Shown: in pieces, positions 8,740-16,886 of the stretch | How positions within the stretch are numbered: the stretch's first letter is position 1 | Layout of the letters: the number at the start of each line of letters is the position of its first letter | From: an uncultured Bacilli bacterium | GTDB taxonomy: Bacteria; Bacillota_I; Bacilli_A; RF39; UBA660 | Direction of reading: 5' to 3' | DNA: 23,796 bases | Assembly (NCBI GenBank): GCA_934140575.1 | Contig: CAKPBJ010000018.1 | Span: 1 to 23,796, forward strand | The notes under the pieces: model-generated | What the model was told of the DNA's origin: nothing | The model's input: the letters and a program-made list of their open reading frames with translations, nothing else | The model's database searches: none | Program-made: the position numbers and the translations under genes

Positions 8740-11055
8740 TTATATCATTATTTTTATAATTATTTTGATTCCTGCTATGATTGACTTTATAAATAATTTT
8801 ATACTTTTAAATAATTCTTTTAAAACTTTTTTTACTGATTTTAACCAGTATGCTATTATTGTTCCCTCATGTTTAGCATTATGTTTAATTAATAATTTAT
8901 TTACTTTTTGCTTGATTTTAAATTTTTTACCTTTGGCTTTAACTTTAGGAATCTTTGATTCTTCTTCATATTCATAATAAATATCAAATTTTGATTCTAG
9001 ATAATTTTTACAATATAAATAATATTGTTTATGAAGTGTTTCTAAAGCTAAATTATATTCTGTATATGTATTATCTTGTTTTTTAGTATTTTTTTCTTTG
9101 TTTATACTTTCTTCAATAATTTCTTGATATTTTTCAATCATTAAATCAAGAGTAAATCCTTCTTCGATTCTCTTTCGGCAATTCTTGCTGATTTTATCTA
9201 AATTATTTAGTACTCGGTCTGCTTCTTTTACATATTCATTTATTTCGTTATTGTAAACTTCTTTTGACGGATTTATATTACAATGTACTATTCCACCTAC
9301 TTTTTCATCAATTAACTCAGTTTGACCTCCAACATCTGTTGAAACTACTGGTACTCCCATTGATAATGATTCATATGAAGTAAGAGCTAGACCTTCAAGT
9401 GTGGAACAATTTATTGTTAAATCACTGATTGCATATATTTCTTCTGTATTTTTTACCATTCCTAATAATTTAAAATCATCTGTTACCACTTTTTCAACAT
9501 TTGGCATTAAATATCCATCACCAGCAATCATCATGTATAAGTCATTTCTTTTTTCTTGTAGTCTTTTACAAATTTCTACAAACATTTCTGGCCTTTTTTC
9601 CTCAGATAATCTTGCGATAAATGAAACAATTTTCTTGTCTTTTGGAATTTCATATTTTTCTTTCAATTTATCTTTGTCAAATTTTTTAGGATTAAATTTG
9701 TCTGCATCTGTTCCTATATATAATGTTTCAACATTTTTCTTACCATATCTTTCAATTAATTGATTCTTTGTAAAATTGTTACAGCAATAGGTTTTTGTAA
9801 GATATTTGTCTACATCTTTAGAACATCTTCCAAATCCTTCACGTGGGTCTTTTAAATCTATTGAATGGATATAGTCAATAAATGGAATTGTAGGATATTT
9901 TCCTTTTAAATATGGAAGCATATAGTATCCATATCTAGTATTGCTTATTACTACAGCATCTACTTTTCTTGAGCTAATAATATAATCTACAAAGTTAATA
10001 TAGTCAGATCTTTCCAAGAATGTTGACATATCCCAAACTTCTTCTGAATATTCTTCAAATTGTTGTCTTAGTGGATTATCTGATGGAAGTGTTGTTAAGA
10101 CAATTGACTCATATTTTTCATGATCTATTCTTTTTAATAAATCTAAATTAAATATGTCTGCTCCTCCAACTACCATCCATGGGAATAAATATAATATTTT
10201 TTTCTTTTTACTCTTCTTATATTCTGGTAAAACCATATCAGGATGATTTTTTACCGTATCATATTTTTTCCCTTCTCTTGGAAATTGAATAATATCAACA
10301 TCTTCTTCTATTGTTTTTCCTGTTGCATTTACATATTTCATTGCATTATCATTGTTTTTTTGTGCTCTTGAAAATTCTCCAGTATTACTTACTCTGTACC
10401 AGAAAATTGGTGCATCTACTCTAACTGGTTTTTTACCTTTAGCTAACAATTTTAACCATAGGTTCCAGTCTTCATACATTGATTTTTCTTTTATTCCGAA
10501 ACAACCAACTTCTAATAAATCTTCTTTTCTTACAAGTGATGCTATACAAATCAAATTTTCTACAATTTCTTGTTCTACTGTAAGATACTTTTCCCAAATA
10601 AATTCTCTATCTCCAAAGTTAACCATTGTAGTGTATGCAAATGATGCATCTTCATGAGTTTCAAGTGTCCAATAAAGAGATTCTAACATTGTATGATTTG
10701 GAATATCATCACAATCTAAAAAGAATATATACTTTGTATCTTTACTACTATTTTCTATACCAAAATCTCTAGCAACTGATGGTCCTCCATTTTCTTTATG
10801 GAAAACTCTTATTCTTTTATCCATCTTTTCTAATTTAGCTAGTTTTTTTAGTGATTCATCATCTTTTGAACCGTCATCTACAATTATCCATTCAAAATAA
10901 GGATATGTTTGAGAAAAAACCGCATTAGCTGTTTCCATTAATGTTTCTCCTCCATTATAGAATGGTGTAATAATACTTACAGTTGGTTTTTCTTTGTTTT
11001 CTAATTCCCCAATTAATTCTATTTTTTGGCCTGGCTTTTGGCTGTAATCTATCAT
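8740..11055 (-). CDS. bifunctional glycosyltransferase, GT2 domain fused to GT4 domain (copy 1)
   Basis: The 771-residue product aligns over its whole length with the following gene. The GT2 module has V-S-I-I-T-P-F-Y-N-G-G, W-I-I-V-D-D-G-S-K-D, F-F-L-D-C-D-D (Cys for the Ser of the paralogue) and S-M-Y-E-D-W. The GT4 module has M-V-V-G-G-A-D, A-R-L-S-E-E-K-R-P, I-A-G-D-G-Y and E-G-L-A-L-T-S-Y-E. A Lys-rich tail ending in an Ile/Lys amphipathic helix could bind the inner membrane surface. The start is ATG 11055, preceded by a strong GGAGGT; a GTG 15 bases upstream opens a longer frame but would place that SD inside the gene. It is the first gene of its operon, with a good promoter directly upstream (11090-11118). 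Expected role: two cytoplasmic sugar transfers during repeat-unit or main-chain synthesis. Substrates are not inferable. Confidence 0.93.
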   Translation of the reverse strand: MIDYSQKPGQKIELIGELENKEKPTVSIITPFYNGGETLMETANAVFSQTYPYFEWIIVDDGSKDDESLKKLAKLEKMDKRIRVFHKENGGPSVARDFGIENSSKDTKYIFFLDCDDIPNHTMLESLYWTLETHEDASFAYTTMVNFGDREFIWEKYLTVEQEIVENLICIASLVRKEDLLEVGCFGIKEKSMYEDWNLWLKLLAKGKKPVRVDAPIFWYRVSNTGEFSRAQKNNDNAMKYVNATGKTIEEDVDIIQFPREGKKYDTVKNHPDMVLPEYKKSKKKKILYLFPWMVVGGADIFNLDLLKRIDHEKYESIVLTTLPSDNPLRQQFEEYSEEVWDMSTFLERSDYINFVDYIISSRKVDAVVISNTRYGYYMLPYLKGKYPTIPFIDYIHSIDLKDPREGFGRCSKDVDKYLTKTYCCNNFTKNQLIERYGKKNVETLYIGTDADKFNPKKFDKDKLKEKYEIPKDKKIVSFIARLSEEKRPEMFVEICKRLQEKRNDLYMMIAGDGYLMPNVEKVVTDDFKLLGMVKNTEEIYAISDLTINCSTLEGLALTSYESLSMGVPVVSTDVGGQTELIDEKVGGIVHCNINPSKEVYNNEINEYVKEADRVLNNLDKISKNCRKRIEEGFTLDLMIEKYQEIIEESINKEKNTKKQDNTYTEYNLALETLHKQYYLYCKNYLESKFDIYYEYEEESKIPKVKAKGKKFKIKQKVNKLLIKHNAKHEGTIIAYWLKSVKKVLKELFKSIKLFIKSIIAGIKIIIKIMI

Positions 11056-11089
11056 ATCATTTACCTCCACACAATACTTACCTAAATAA

Positions 11090-11118
11090 ATTATAACAAT
11101 ATAATTACCAATTTACAA
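11090..11118 (-). promoter_or_regulatory. promoter of the 11055-876 operon
   Basis: On the minus strand, TTGTAA (11118-11113) and a perfect TATAAT (11095-11090) are separated by exactly 17 bases. They lie 35 bases upstream of ATG 11055 and immediately downstream of the terminator of the preceding gene, where a new promoter is needed. Confidence 0.75.
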
Positions 11119-11123
11119 ATTTA

Positions 11124-11150
11124 TACAAAAAAAAGAACATTTTTGTTCTT
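11124..11150 (-). terminator. rho-independent terminator of the FtsK-like gene
   Basis: On the minus strand, AAGAACA (11150-11144), a 4-base loop and TGTTCTT (11139-11133) are followed by an uninterrupted run of T (about 11132-11125). The stem begins within the TAA stop codon of the gene it ends. Confidence 0.88.
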
Positions 11151-12066
11151 ATATTGAGTAGTATTTAACTATTTCTTTTATATCTTCATCTAAAATATCA
11201 GCAATCTTTATTTTCTTTTTTGCATCATTTGTTACTAATATCATATTACCAATTGTAGAGATAAAATTAAGCTCTTCTTGGTTTAGTGTTTTTCCTTCAT
11301 CAAATTCATTGTATGTTCCTGGAGCTAATGTTAAATAGCATTTTAAATCAAATAAATTATTATATTTTTTAAACATCTCGTTTTCGTTTGGTGTATCTGT
11401 TGCGGCAATTATATGTACTTTAGTATTTTTTGATTTTTCCATTAATTCAATTAAAAGATTATTTATATATTTTTCTTGACCATATGCTAAATCATATATA
11501 TCATCAATAATTACAAATAAGTGTTCTTTTATTGATTCTTGGTTCTTTCTTTTTTCTACTTCTTTTACAATTAATTCTAATTCAGTTGAAGCTACAGTCA
11601 TATCTGAAATTGTATCTTTTATATAGTGGGGTATTCCGTTAAAACTACTTAGTTCTACAATACTTGAATCTATTGTGATAAATTTTATTTCTTCTTTTGT
11701 ATAATTTAGAATAATTGACATTATTAGTTCATTTAGTAAAACAGACTTTCCTCCACCTGTTGTGCCTAGAATTAGCATATTACCTAATTTATCTAAATCT
11801 ATTGTTTCTAATTCTCCTAACTCATTTCTTCCTAATGGTATAGAAGATATAGTTTTAATTTTATTAAAATCATTTAAAATTTCTTTATATTCATTTGATT
11901 TTAGTGTATTTAATTCTGGTAAATCAGTATTAAACCTCTTTTTTTTATCTGTGTTTCTTGCTTCTAATTTGTTGTTTATGTCGTTTTCATAGTTTGATTT
12001 TTTTATACTTTTTAGATAAAAATATACTACAAGTATTGATAGAATTAAAATTATTATATATTCCAT
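11149..12066 (-). CDS. small membrane-anchored FtsK/SpoIIIE-like ATPase
   Basis: The 305-residue protein has one N-terminal membrane helix (residues 2-18), a polar linker and a compact FtsK/SpoIIIE-type P-loop domain (about 75-290). Walker A is G-T-T-G-G-G-K-S (101-108). The FtsK-typical I-D-S-S-I-V-E-L-S-S-F-N-G-I-P-H follows near 132-147. Walker B is L-F-V-I-I-D-D (183-189), and H-I-I-A-A-T-D-T-P (218-226) matches the H-L-I-L-A-T-Q-R-P element of FtsK. The four-helix FtsK membrane domain and the gamma (KOPS-binding) domain are absent, so it is far shorter than an FtsK translocase (700+ residues). It stands alone between two terminators inside the polysaccharide locus. A weak TATAAA at 12085-12090 and an SD AAGGTAGGT precede ATG 12066. 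Substrate unknown: DNA, a protein complex as in type VII secretion ATPases, or a regulatory role are all possible. ATP binding is well supported. Confidence 0.85.
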   Translation of the reverse strand: MEYIIILILSILVVYFYLKSIKKSNYENDINNKLEARNTDKKKRFNTDLPELNTLKSNEYKEILNDFNKIKTISSIPLGRNELGELETIDLDKLGNMLILGTTGGGKSVLLNELIMSIILNYTKEEIKFITIDSSIVELSSFNGIPHYIKDTISDMTVASTELELIVKEVEKRKNQESIKEHLFVIIDDIYDLAYGQEKYINNLLIELMEKSKNTKVHIIAATDTPNENEMFKKYNNLFDLKCYLTLAPGTYNEFDEGKTLNQEELNFISTIGNMILVTNDAKKKIKIADILDEDIKEIVKYYSI

Positions 12067-12115
12067 AGATACACCTACCTTATATTTATAATAACATAAA
12101 TATTTTTTTTATAAA

Positions 12116-12141
12116 GAAAAAGTAGTCCTTTTTAGACTACT
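12116..12141 (-). terminator. terminator of the exporter operon
   Basis: On the minus strand, AGTAGTC (12141-12135), a 7-base loop and GACTACT (12127-12121) are followed by TTTTTCTTTAT. The stem starts one base after the TAA stop of the permease gene. Confidence 0.82.
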
Positions 12142-12142
12142 A

Positions 12143-12916
12143 TTATAATTCCTCTACAAATGACTTTTCTAGTTTTTTGAATATTAAATATCCAACTATT
12201 AATAAAGCAATGCTTCCTAATCCCCAAATAAATAACATTGTCATATCTGGTAATCTATGATAGTAAAGTATTGATCTATATGCTTCTACTAATTGAGCCA
12301 TCGGATTTAGTTTTAAGAAAATTTGGTATTTTTCTGGTAACATTTCTCCTTGATATACAATTGGAGTTGCATAGAAGCCTAACATTAATATTACACTTAC
12401 AAAGTGATCTATATCTCTTACAAATACTGTTAAGGCAGATAAAATAAATGTTAATCCTAATATTAAAATATATTGAATTAAAACAAGTAATGGGAATATT
12501 AATGCGTGTACTGAGAATCCTACTCCACTAAATATTATAAATACTGCCATTATGATACAAGTAATTAGGAAATTTACTAATTGACTTGTTGTTATTGAGA
12601 TTGGAATTATTTCTCTTGGAAAATACACTTTCTTTAAAATATTTCCATTTGCAACAACGCTACCTGTTCCAGATTGAATTGCTGTTGTAAAGAAATTCCA
12701 TGGAATTAATGCAACTATCATAAATATTGTATAATTATCTACATTAACTCTTAAAATATATGGGAATACAAAAGCATATACTGCAAGCATTAATAATGGA
12801 TTTAGGAATGTCCATAAAACGCCTAGCCATGATCCTTTATATTTTCCTCTAATCTCTTTTTTGATATTTGTTTTTAATAATTCTCGATAGTTATATATTT
12901 CTTTGAATTCGTTCAT
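12143..12916 (-). CDS. ABC-2 type polysaccharide export permease (Wzm/TagG/RgpC-like)
   Basis: The 257-residue integral membrane protein has about six membrane segments. The conserved N-terminal cytoplasmic stretch R-E-L-L-K-T-N-I-K-K-E-I-R-G-K-Y-K-G-S-W-L-G is typical of ABC-2 glycan exporters, followed by L-W-T-F-L-N-P-L. Other family marks are L-K-K-V-Y-F-P-R-E-I-I-P, V-R-D-I-D-H, Y-A-T-P-I-V-Y and L-N-P-M-A-Q-L-V-E-A-Y-R. It forms the channel through which the undecaprenyl-linked polymer crosses the membrane. ATG 12916 is preferred over the ATG/ATA region further upstream because GGTGAT stands 5 bases before it. Five bases separate it from the stop of the ATPase gene, so the two are translationally coupled and form one complex. 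Confidence 0.95.
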   Translation of the reverse strand: MNEFKEIYNYRELLKTNIKKEIRGKYKGSWLGVLWTFLNPLLMLAVYAFVFPYILRVNVDNYTIFMIVALIPWNFFTTAIQSGTGSVVANGNILKKVYFPREIIPISITTSQLVNFLITCIIMAVFIIFSGVGFSVHALIFPLLVLIQYILILGLTFILSALTVFVRDIDHFVSVILMLGFYATPIVYQGEMLPEKYQIFLKLNPMAQLVEAYRSILYYHRLPDMTMLFIWGLGSIALLIVGYLIFKKLEKSFVEEL

Positions 12917-12921
12917 ATTTA

Positions 12922-13665
12922 TCACCCACAAACCTTTAAGTATTCATCTAATACGTCGTCTACTTTTCCGTCTTTTCTTATTTCACCTTTATATAACCAA
13001 ACTGCTCTATCACAGAATCTTTTAACTTGTTGCATACTGTGAGTAACAATTACAATTGTTTTTCCTGACTTTTTTAATTCTATTAATTTGTTGAAACATT
13101 TTTCTTGGAAATGTTGATCTCCTACTGCAAGTATTTCATCAATTAATAAAATTTCTGCTTGAACATTTATAGCAACAGAAAATGCAAGTCTCATATACAT
13201 TCCAGATGAATAAGTTCTTACTGGGTTATCGATGAAATCTCCTAATTCAGAAAACTCTATTATGTCATCAATCTTTTCATCAATTTGCTCTTTAGTTAAA
13301 CCAAATATTGATGCATTAAAATAAATATTTTCTCTTCCTGTAAAATCATCATGGAAACCTGCACCTAATTCTAGTAATGATGTTAATTTACCATTAGTAG
13401 TAATTCTACCTTTGTTTGGATAAATTATTTTTGTCATTAATTTTAAAAGTGTAGATTTTCCACTACCATTTGTTCCTATAAGGGCAACACTTTCACCTTT
13501 TTTTATTGTTAAGTTTATATCTTTTAAAACATGTAAGATTTCATTTTTACTTTTATTCTTCTTAGAAAAGAATAATATCTTTTCTTTTAAAGTATTAGCT
13601 TTATCATAATATAATTTGAAATCTTTCGATACGTGTGTAACTTTAATTGCTGTATCTTTTTCCAC
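12922..13665 (-). CDS. ABC transporter ATPase for polysaccharide export (Wzt/TagH/RgpD-like)
   Basis: The 247-residue nucleotide-binding protein has Walker A G-T-N-G-S-G-K-S-T (64-72), the polysaccharide-exporter insertion L-L-E-L-G-A-G-F-H-D-D-F-T-G-R-E-N (98-113), signature Y-S-S-G-M (152-156), Walker B I-L-L-I-D-E (172-177), A-V-G-D and the switch histidine V-T-H-S (H209). The motif L-G-A-G-F(H) with G-R-E-N is typical of Wzt/TagH/RgpD. It stops right after the ATPase core and lacks the C-terminal carbohydrate-binding domain found in Wzt of O9a-type systems, so chain-length or end-group recognition is not built in. GTG 13665 follows AGAGGT by 8 bases. It energises the permease encoded directly downstream. 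Confidence 0.95.
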   Translation of the reverse strand: MEKDTAIKVTHVSKDFKLYYDKANTLKEKILFFSKKNKSKNEILHVLKDINLTIKKGESVALIGTNGSGKSTLLKLMTKIIYPNKGRITTNGKLTSLLELGAGFHDDFTGRENIYFNASIFGLTKEQIDEKIDDIIEFSELGDFIDNPVRTYSSGMYMRLAFSVAINVQAEILLIDEILAVGDQHFQEKCFNKLIELKKSGKTIVIVTHSMQQVKRFCDRAVWLYKGEIRKDGKVDDVLDEYLKVCG

Positions 13666-13693
13666 AATAATACCTCTTTTCTTGTTCTTATTT

Positions 13694-13722
13694 ATTCTAT
13701 CATATATTTTAATTAACTACAA
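13694..13722 (-). promoter_or_regulatory. likely internal promoter for the ABC exporter genes
   Basis: On the minus strand, TTGTAG (13722-13717), a 17-base spacer and TAGAAT (13699-13694) are preceded by TGA, giving an extended -10 (TGnTAGAAT). They lie in the 57-base gap before GTG 13665, by far the widest gap within this gene run. No terminator precedes it, so the exporter could be transcribed both from here and by read-through. Confidence 0.55.
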
Positions 13723-15057
13723 TCAACTATTCTTAGCTTTTATAGAATTTACTTCAAAATACCTTGCGAATGTCTTGTTATTTGAGTCATCTTTGGTTAG
13801 ATACAAATCTTCTAAACCATATGATGCAGATTGTTTTTTAGATGTAATGTATGTATTAAATTCAAAATCCATTTTGCCATTCTTTTTTTCTTTTTCCATT
13901 ATTTTGCTTCTATTATCCCAGGCTTTATAAAATCCATATGAATCTATCAACGTGTAATAATAACTTCCTAAGAAAAATATTACTGAGATTATAATTATGT
14001 TATATAAAATTATATTTTTCAATCTTTTTTCTAATTTTAATTCTGATAATAACATTATTATAACTATTGTCATGTATATTAAAACAATTGTCCATGAACG
14101 TTCTGGGAATGTTGGTGATATAACCATTGAATAAGTTGCTACTATTATTCCTGCTAAAAATATATATATTTTCTTATTTATTTTCTGATTTTTATAAATA
14201 TAGATTGATATTAAAATAATAATTATGCTAATTGGAATTATTAAGAAATTAGTTGCAGTTTGAGTTATATCTATTGCTCTTTTTATCCATTTTATTATAA
14301 AGAAAGTATTGTCATTAAACATACTACTTCTTTCATAGTTTCCTGGTGCAATTATCATAATGATAAACCCTATTATCGATGAGATAAATGCAAATATATG
14401 AATTTTATTTAATTTTCTTTTTTCTATAATTTTTTGTATAAAAAGATATACTGCTAGCATTACAATTAAACTTGCCCCAGTATTTTCATTTGTCCATCCA
14501 GCTAACAATCCTAATATTGAAAGACCAAATATTTGAAGCTTATTATATTTTTTGTTTTCATCTAAATTAATAAATATTAAAATGTATAAAAGTACAATTA
14601 CTGATGTCCATAAGTAGTTTGCTGATCCTGTTAACCATATAAATGATTGTCCATATGCTGGAGTATTAAACCATAAAATAAAATATATTAGTATCAGATA
14701 AAGAAATTTATTTTTTACTTCAGTTCTATTAAAATTACTAAAGTTCAAAATCAATAATAGTAAAATTATAAAAACTATTGAATTAAATATATTAAAGATT
14801 ATTTTATTATTCATAAGAAAAAATTGTGCAATTGTATGTGCTATATTTCTTCCGCCCCAATTAAAGTAAAACCAAATTTGATATTCAAATATATCTTTTA
14901 ACTTTGATATTCTTCCATTTAAACCGAATGAATAATTATAGTCGTCCATAATTAGTGGAGTTATAAAATTTAATACTAACATCGATATAAATATAGTGAC
15001 TACTGTAAATATTATTGTTTTATTTTTGACTATAAAGTTTTTTAAACTTTTTTTCAT
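13723..15057 (-). CDS. multi-pass membrane protein, DUF6056/DUF3329-like, possible GT-C glycosyltransferase (copy B)
   Basis: The 444-residue protein has about ten or eleven membrane segments. Just after the first is an extracytoplasmic loop with T-P-L-I-M-D-D-Y-N-Y-S (D38, D39). Further conserved blocks are F-N-W-G-G-R-N-I-A-H, W-L-T-G-S-A-N-Y-L-W-T, G-W-T-N-E-N-T, A-P-G-N-Y-E-R and P-E-R-S-W. I recall this pattern from a domain-of-unknown-function family; I cannot confirm the number. Acidic residues in the first outer loop are the hallmark of GT-C enzymes, which use polyprenyl-phosphate sugars outside the cell. With a GtrB-like donor synthase in the same operon, GT-C activity is a reasonable inference. 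The SD GGAGA lies 8 bases before ATG 15057. It is a paralogue of the gene at 16887-18212. Confidence 0.82.
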   Translation of the reverse strand: MKKSLKNFIVKNKTIIFTVVTIFISMLVLNFITPLIMDDYNYSFGLNGRISKLKDIFEYQIWFYFNWGGRNIAHTIAQFFLMNNKIIFNIFNSIVFIILLLLILNFSNFNRTEVKNKFLYLILIYFILWFNTPAYGQSFIWLTGSANYLWTSVIVLLYILIFINLDENKKYNKLQIFGLSILGLLAGWTNENTGASLIVMLAVYLFIQKIIEKRKLNKIHIFAFISSIIGFIIMIIAPGNYERSSMFNDNTFFIIKWIKRAIDITQTATNFLIIPISIIIILISIYIYKNQKINKKIYIFLAGIIVATYSMVISPTFPERSWTIVLIYMTIVIIMLLSELKLEKRLKNIILYNIIIISVIFFLGSYYYTLIDSYGFYKAWDNRSKIMEKEKKNGKMDFEFNTYITSKKQSASYGLEDLYLTKDDSNNKTFARYFEVNSIKAKNS

Positions 15058-15069
15058 AATACCAGTCTC

Positions 15070-16152
15070 CTACTTTTTTATTTTTTTACATAGTAAATTT
15101 ATATATGTCTTGCATTTTTTATATAACCAATCAATTATTATTGAACAGATAAATGATCCTACAAATGTTATTATTAGTACTAGTGGAATTAATATTAGTA
15201 TATTAATCATTCTATTTGGAACTATTAATAAGTGAATGTACTTCATAATAATTTCTAGTATTAAAACATGTATCATGTATATATATAAAGTATTATTAGA
15301 AACTTTTGTAATAAATTTTTCTAAATTTTCTGATATTTTTAATTTAGCATAATTATATTTGAAAAATAAGAATGAGGCACATGCTGGTAAAATTAAAAAT
15401 ATTGAACTAATAGTATACATATTGTCATTTCTAATGTCTGTTATATAAAATAAGTCAAATATTGGGATTAGTATTATTGAAATTATTCCAGCAATATAAA
15501 ACTTTTTTCTGTTTTCTTTTTTTATATCATATTTGTATAAATAGTAACCTAGGAATAGGTAGTTAAGGCTTATAGCTAAGTTTGATAGTGGAATTCCAGC
15601 AAATAGTGGATGGTTGTATCTTAGAGTAAATATGTAAACAAAATTTAATACATTTCCAAGTACAAATATTGTAATTATTAAATTCTTTAATTCTACTTTT
15701 TTTAACGACTTAATAAATGGATATAAGAATGGAATTAGTATATATATTCTTATTATTTCATACATAAACCATAAATGATATTTAAATCCTCCATATGTTA
15801 AAAAGGTTTTTGTAAAATTAAACACTGATAATGTTTGATTTGCTTTATAAGTTTCATAAATATAATATATTAATGAAAATATTGTAAATGTTATGATAAG
15901 TTTTGGCATTCTCTTCTTTAAATATGTTGAATAGTTTTTTTCTGGTTTTTTATTAAGCATTAAAATTCCTGTTACCATAAAAAATGAAGGTACTGCAATT
16001 CTATCTATTGAATCTAATAATGATAAAAAGAAATAATAAACTTTATTTGAATTTATAAATACATCTCTATATACTCCTAGTACATGTATTAATATAACTA
16101 ATATTATTGCTAACGCTTTCAGCGCATCACAATATTTTATACGTTTGGTCAT
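15070..16152 (-). CDS. acyltransferase-3 family membrane O-acyltransferase (OafA/WecH-like)
   Basis: The 360-residue protein has about ten membrane segments and the hallmarks of acyltransferase-3: Y-C-D-A-L-K-A-L-A-I near the N-terminus, the essential-type His in I-L-I-H-V-L-G (H23), R-I-A-V-P-S-F-F-M-V-T-G (about 50-62) and H-L-W-F-M-Y-E near 125. These enzymes pass acetyl or another acyl group across the membrane to an extracellular sugar hydroxyl. The C-terminal SGNH domain of OatA-type proteins is missing, but a separate SGNH protein is encoded immediately upstream with an 11-base gap, so the two may act as a split OatA-like pair. GGAG lies 8 bases upstream of ATG 16152. The short gap of 12 bases to the downstream gene supports one transcript. 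Confidence 0.92.
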   Translation of the reverse strand: MTKRIKYCDALKALAIILVILIHVLGVYRDVFINSNKVYYFFLSLLDSIDRIAVPSFFMVTGILMLNKKPEKNYSTYLKKRMPKLIITFTIFSLIYYIYETYKANQTLSVFNFTKTFLTYGGFKYHLWFMYEIIRIYILIPFLYPFIKSLKKVELKNLIITIFVLGNVLNFVYIFTLRYNHPLFAGIPLSNLAISLNYLFLGYYLYKYDIKKENRKKFYIAGIISIILIPIFDLFYITDIRNDNMYTISSIFLILPACASFLFFKYNYAKLKISENLEKFITKVSNNTLYIYMIHVLILEIIMKYIHLLIVPNRMINILILIPLVLIITFVGSFICSIIIDWLYKKCKTYINLLCKKIKK

Positions 16153-16163
16153 GATTTCAGCTC

Positions 16164-16871
16164 CTATTCTTCAACATAAGGAGTTAATACTTTTGTTACT
16201 TTTAAATATCCTAAATCACTTAAATGTAGTCCATCTTTTGTATATTCTAATGTAAGATTACCTTCATCATCAACTAGGTGTTTATAAACGTTTATGTATT
16301 TTACCTTTTGTTTTTTGCAGACATTTTTTATTCTTGCATTTACTTCTTTTATTTCATCATTTTCTCTTTCACTAACTTTATCCATATCAATTTTATCCTT
16401 ATCAGTTTTATTTACAGGGTAAATTGATTCTACATAAATTTTACAATTTGGTCTATGTTTTTTTATTCCTTTAATCATTTTTTCAATATTATTTACTAAT
16501 TGATCTTTTCCAGTATGAGTATTTAAATCATTTGTTCCTATTAAAATAAATACTTTTGTTGGATTATATTTATATACAAGATCATCCATCTCTTCTAATA
16601 TTGAAAATGTTCTGTAGCCTGCTCTACCACTATTTATTATTGGTATATCTTTATCATAAAGTGCATCAAATGGACACCAATCTGTAATTGAGTCCCCCAA
16701 AAAAACTATATTCTCTTTTGAATAATCTTTCTTTTTTTGCTTTTTTGTTAATGCTTCTTTTATTTTATTATTTTGTGTATTTACTCTATTTGTATTAACT
16801 AAAAGAACTGCAAGTGTTAAATTGCAGACTAAAGAAATTATACAAATTACTATTAAGACCTTTTTATTCAT
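16164..16871 (-). CDS. membrane-anchored SGNH/GDSL hydrolase
   Basis: The 235-residue protein has an uncleaved signal-anchor (residues 4-26), a basic linker and an SGNH domain from about 53. All four blocks are present: F-L-G-D-S-I-T (nucleophile S61), the Gly of S-G-R-A-G-Y-R (about 82), I-G-T-N-D (N114) and D-G-L-H (D213, H216). SGNH enzymes of this kind act outside the cell as O-acetyl esterases or as the transferring partner of acyltransferase-3 proteins. Lying directly before such an acyltransferase gene, it probably transfers or removes the same acyl group on the glycan. AGGAGT stands 4-5 bases before ATG 16871. The gap to the preceding gene is 15 bases. Confidence 0.93.
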   Translation of the reverse strand: MNKKVLIVICIISLVCNLTLAVLLVNTNRVNTQNNKIKEALTKKQKKKDYSKENIVFLGDSITDWCPFDALYDKDIPIINSGRAGYRTFSILEEMDDLVYKYNPTKVFILIGTNDLNTHTGKDQLVNNIEKMIKGIKKHRPNCKIYVESIYPVNKTDKDKIDMDKVSERENDEIKEVNARIKNVCKKQKVKYINVYKHLVDDEGNLTLEYTKDGLHLSDLGYLKVTKVLTPYVEE

Positions 16872-16886
16872 TTGTACTCCTCTTTT

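Noticed and set aside
9401..10657. Plus-strand open frames opposite the first GT2-GT4 gene
   Set aside because: They are antisense to conserved glycosyltransferase motifs and lack start signals.
11149..12066. Full FtsK cell-division translocase or conjugative coupling protein
   Set aside because: Only a 305-residue core with one membrane helix is present; the gamma domain and any relaxase or transfer genes are missing.
13616..13930. Plus-strand open frame of 104 codons across the gap before the exporter genes
   Set aside because: It lies antisense to two well-supported genes and to the promoter between them; composition is that of a shadow frame.
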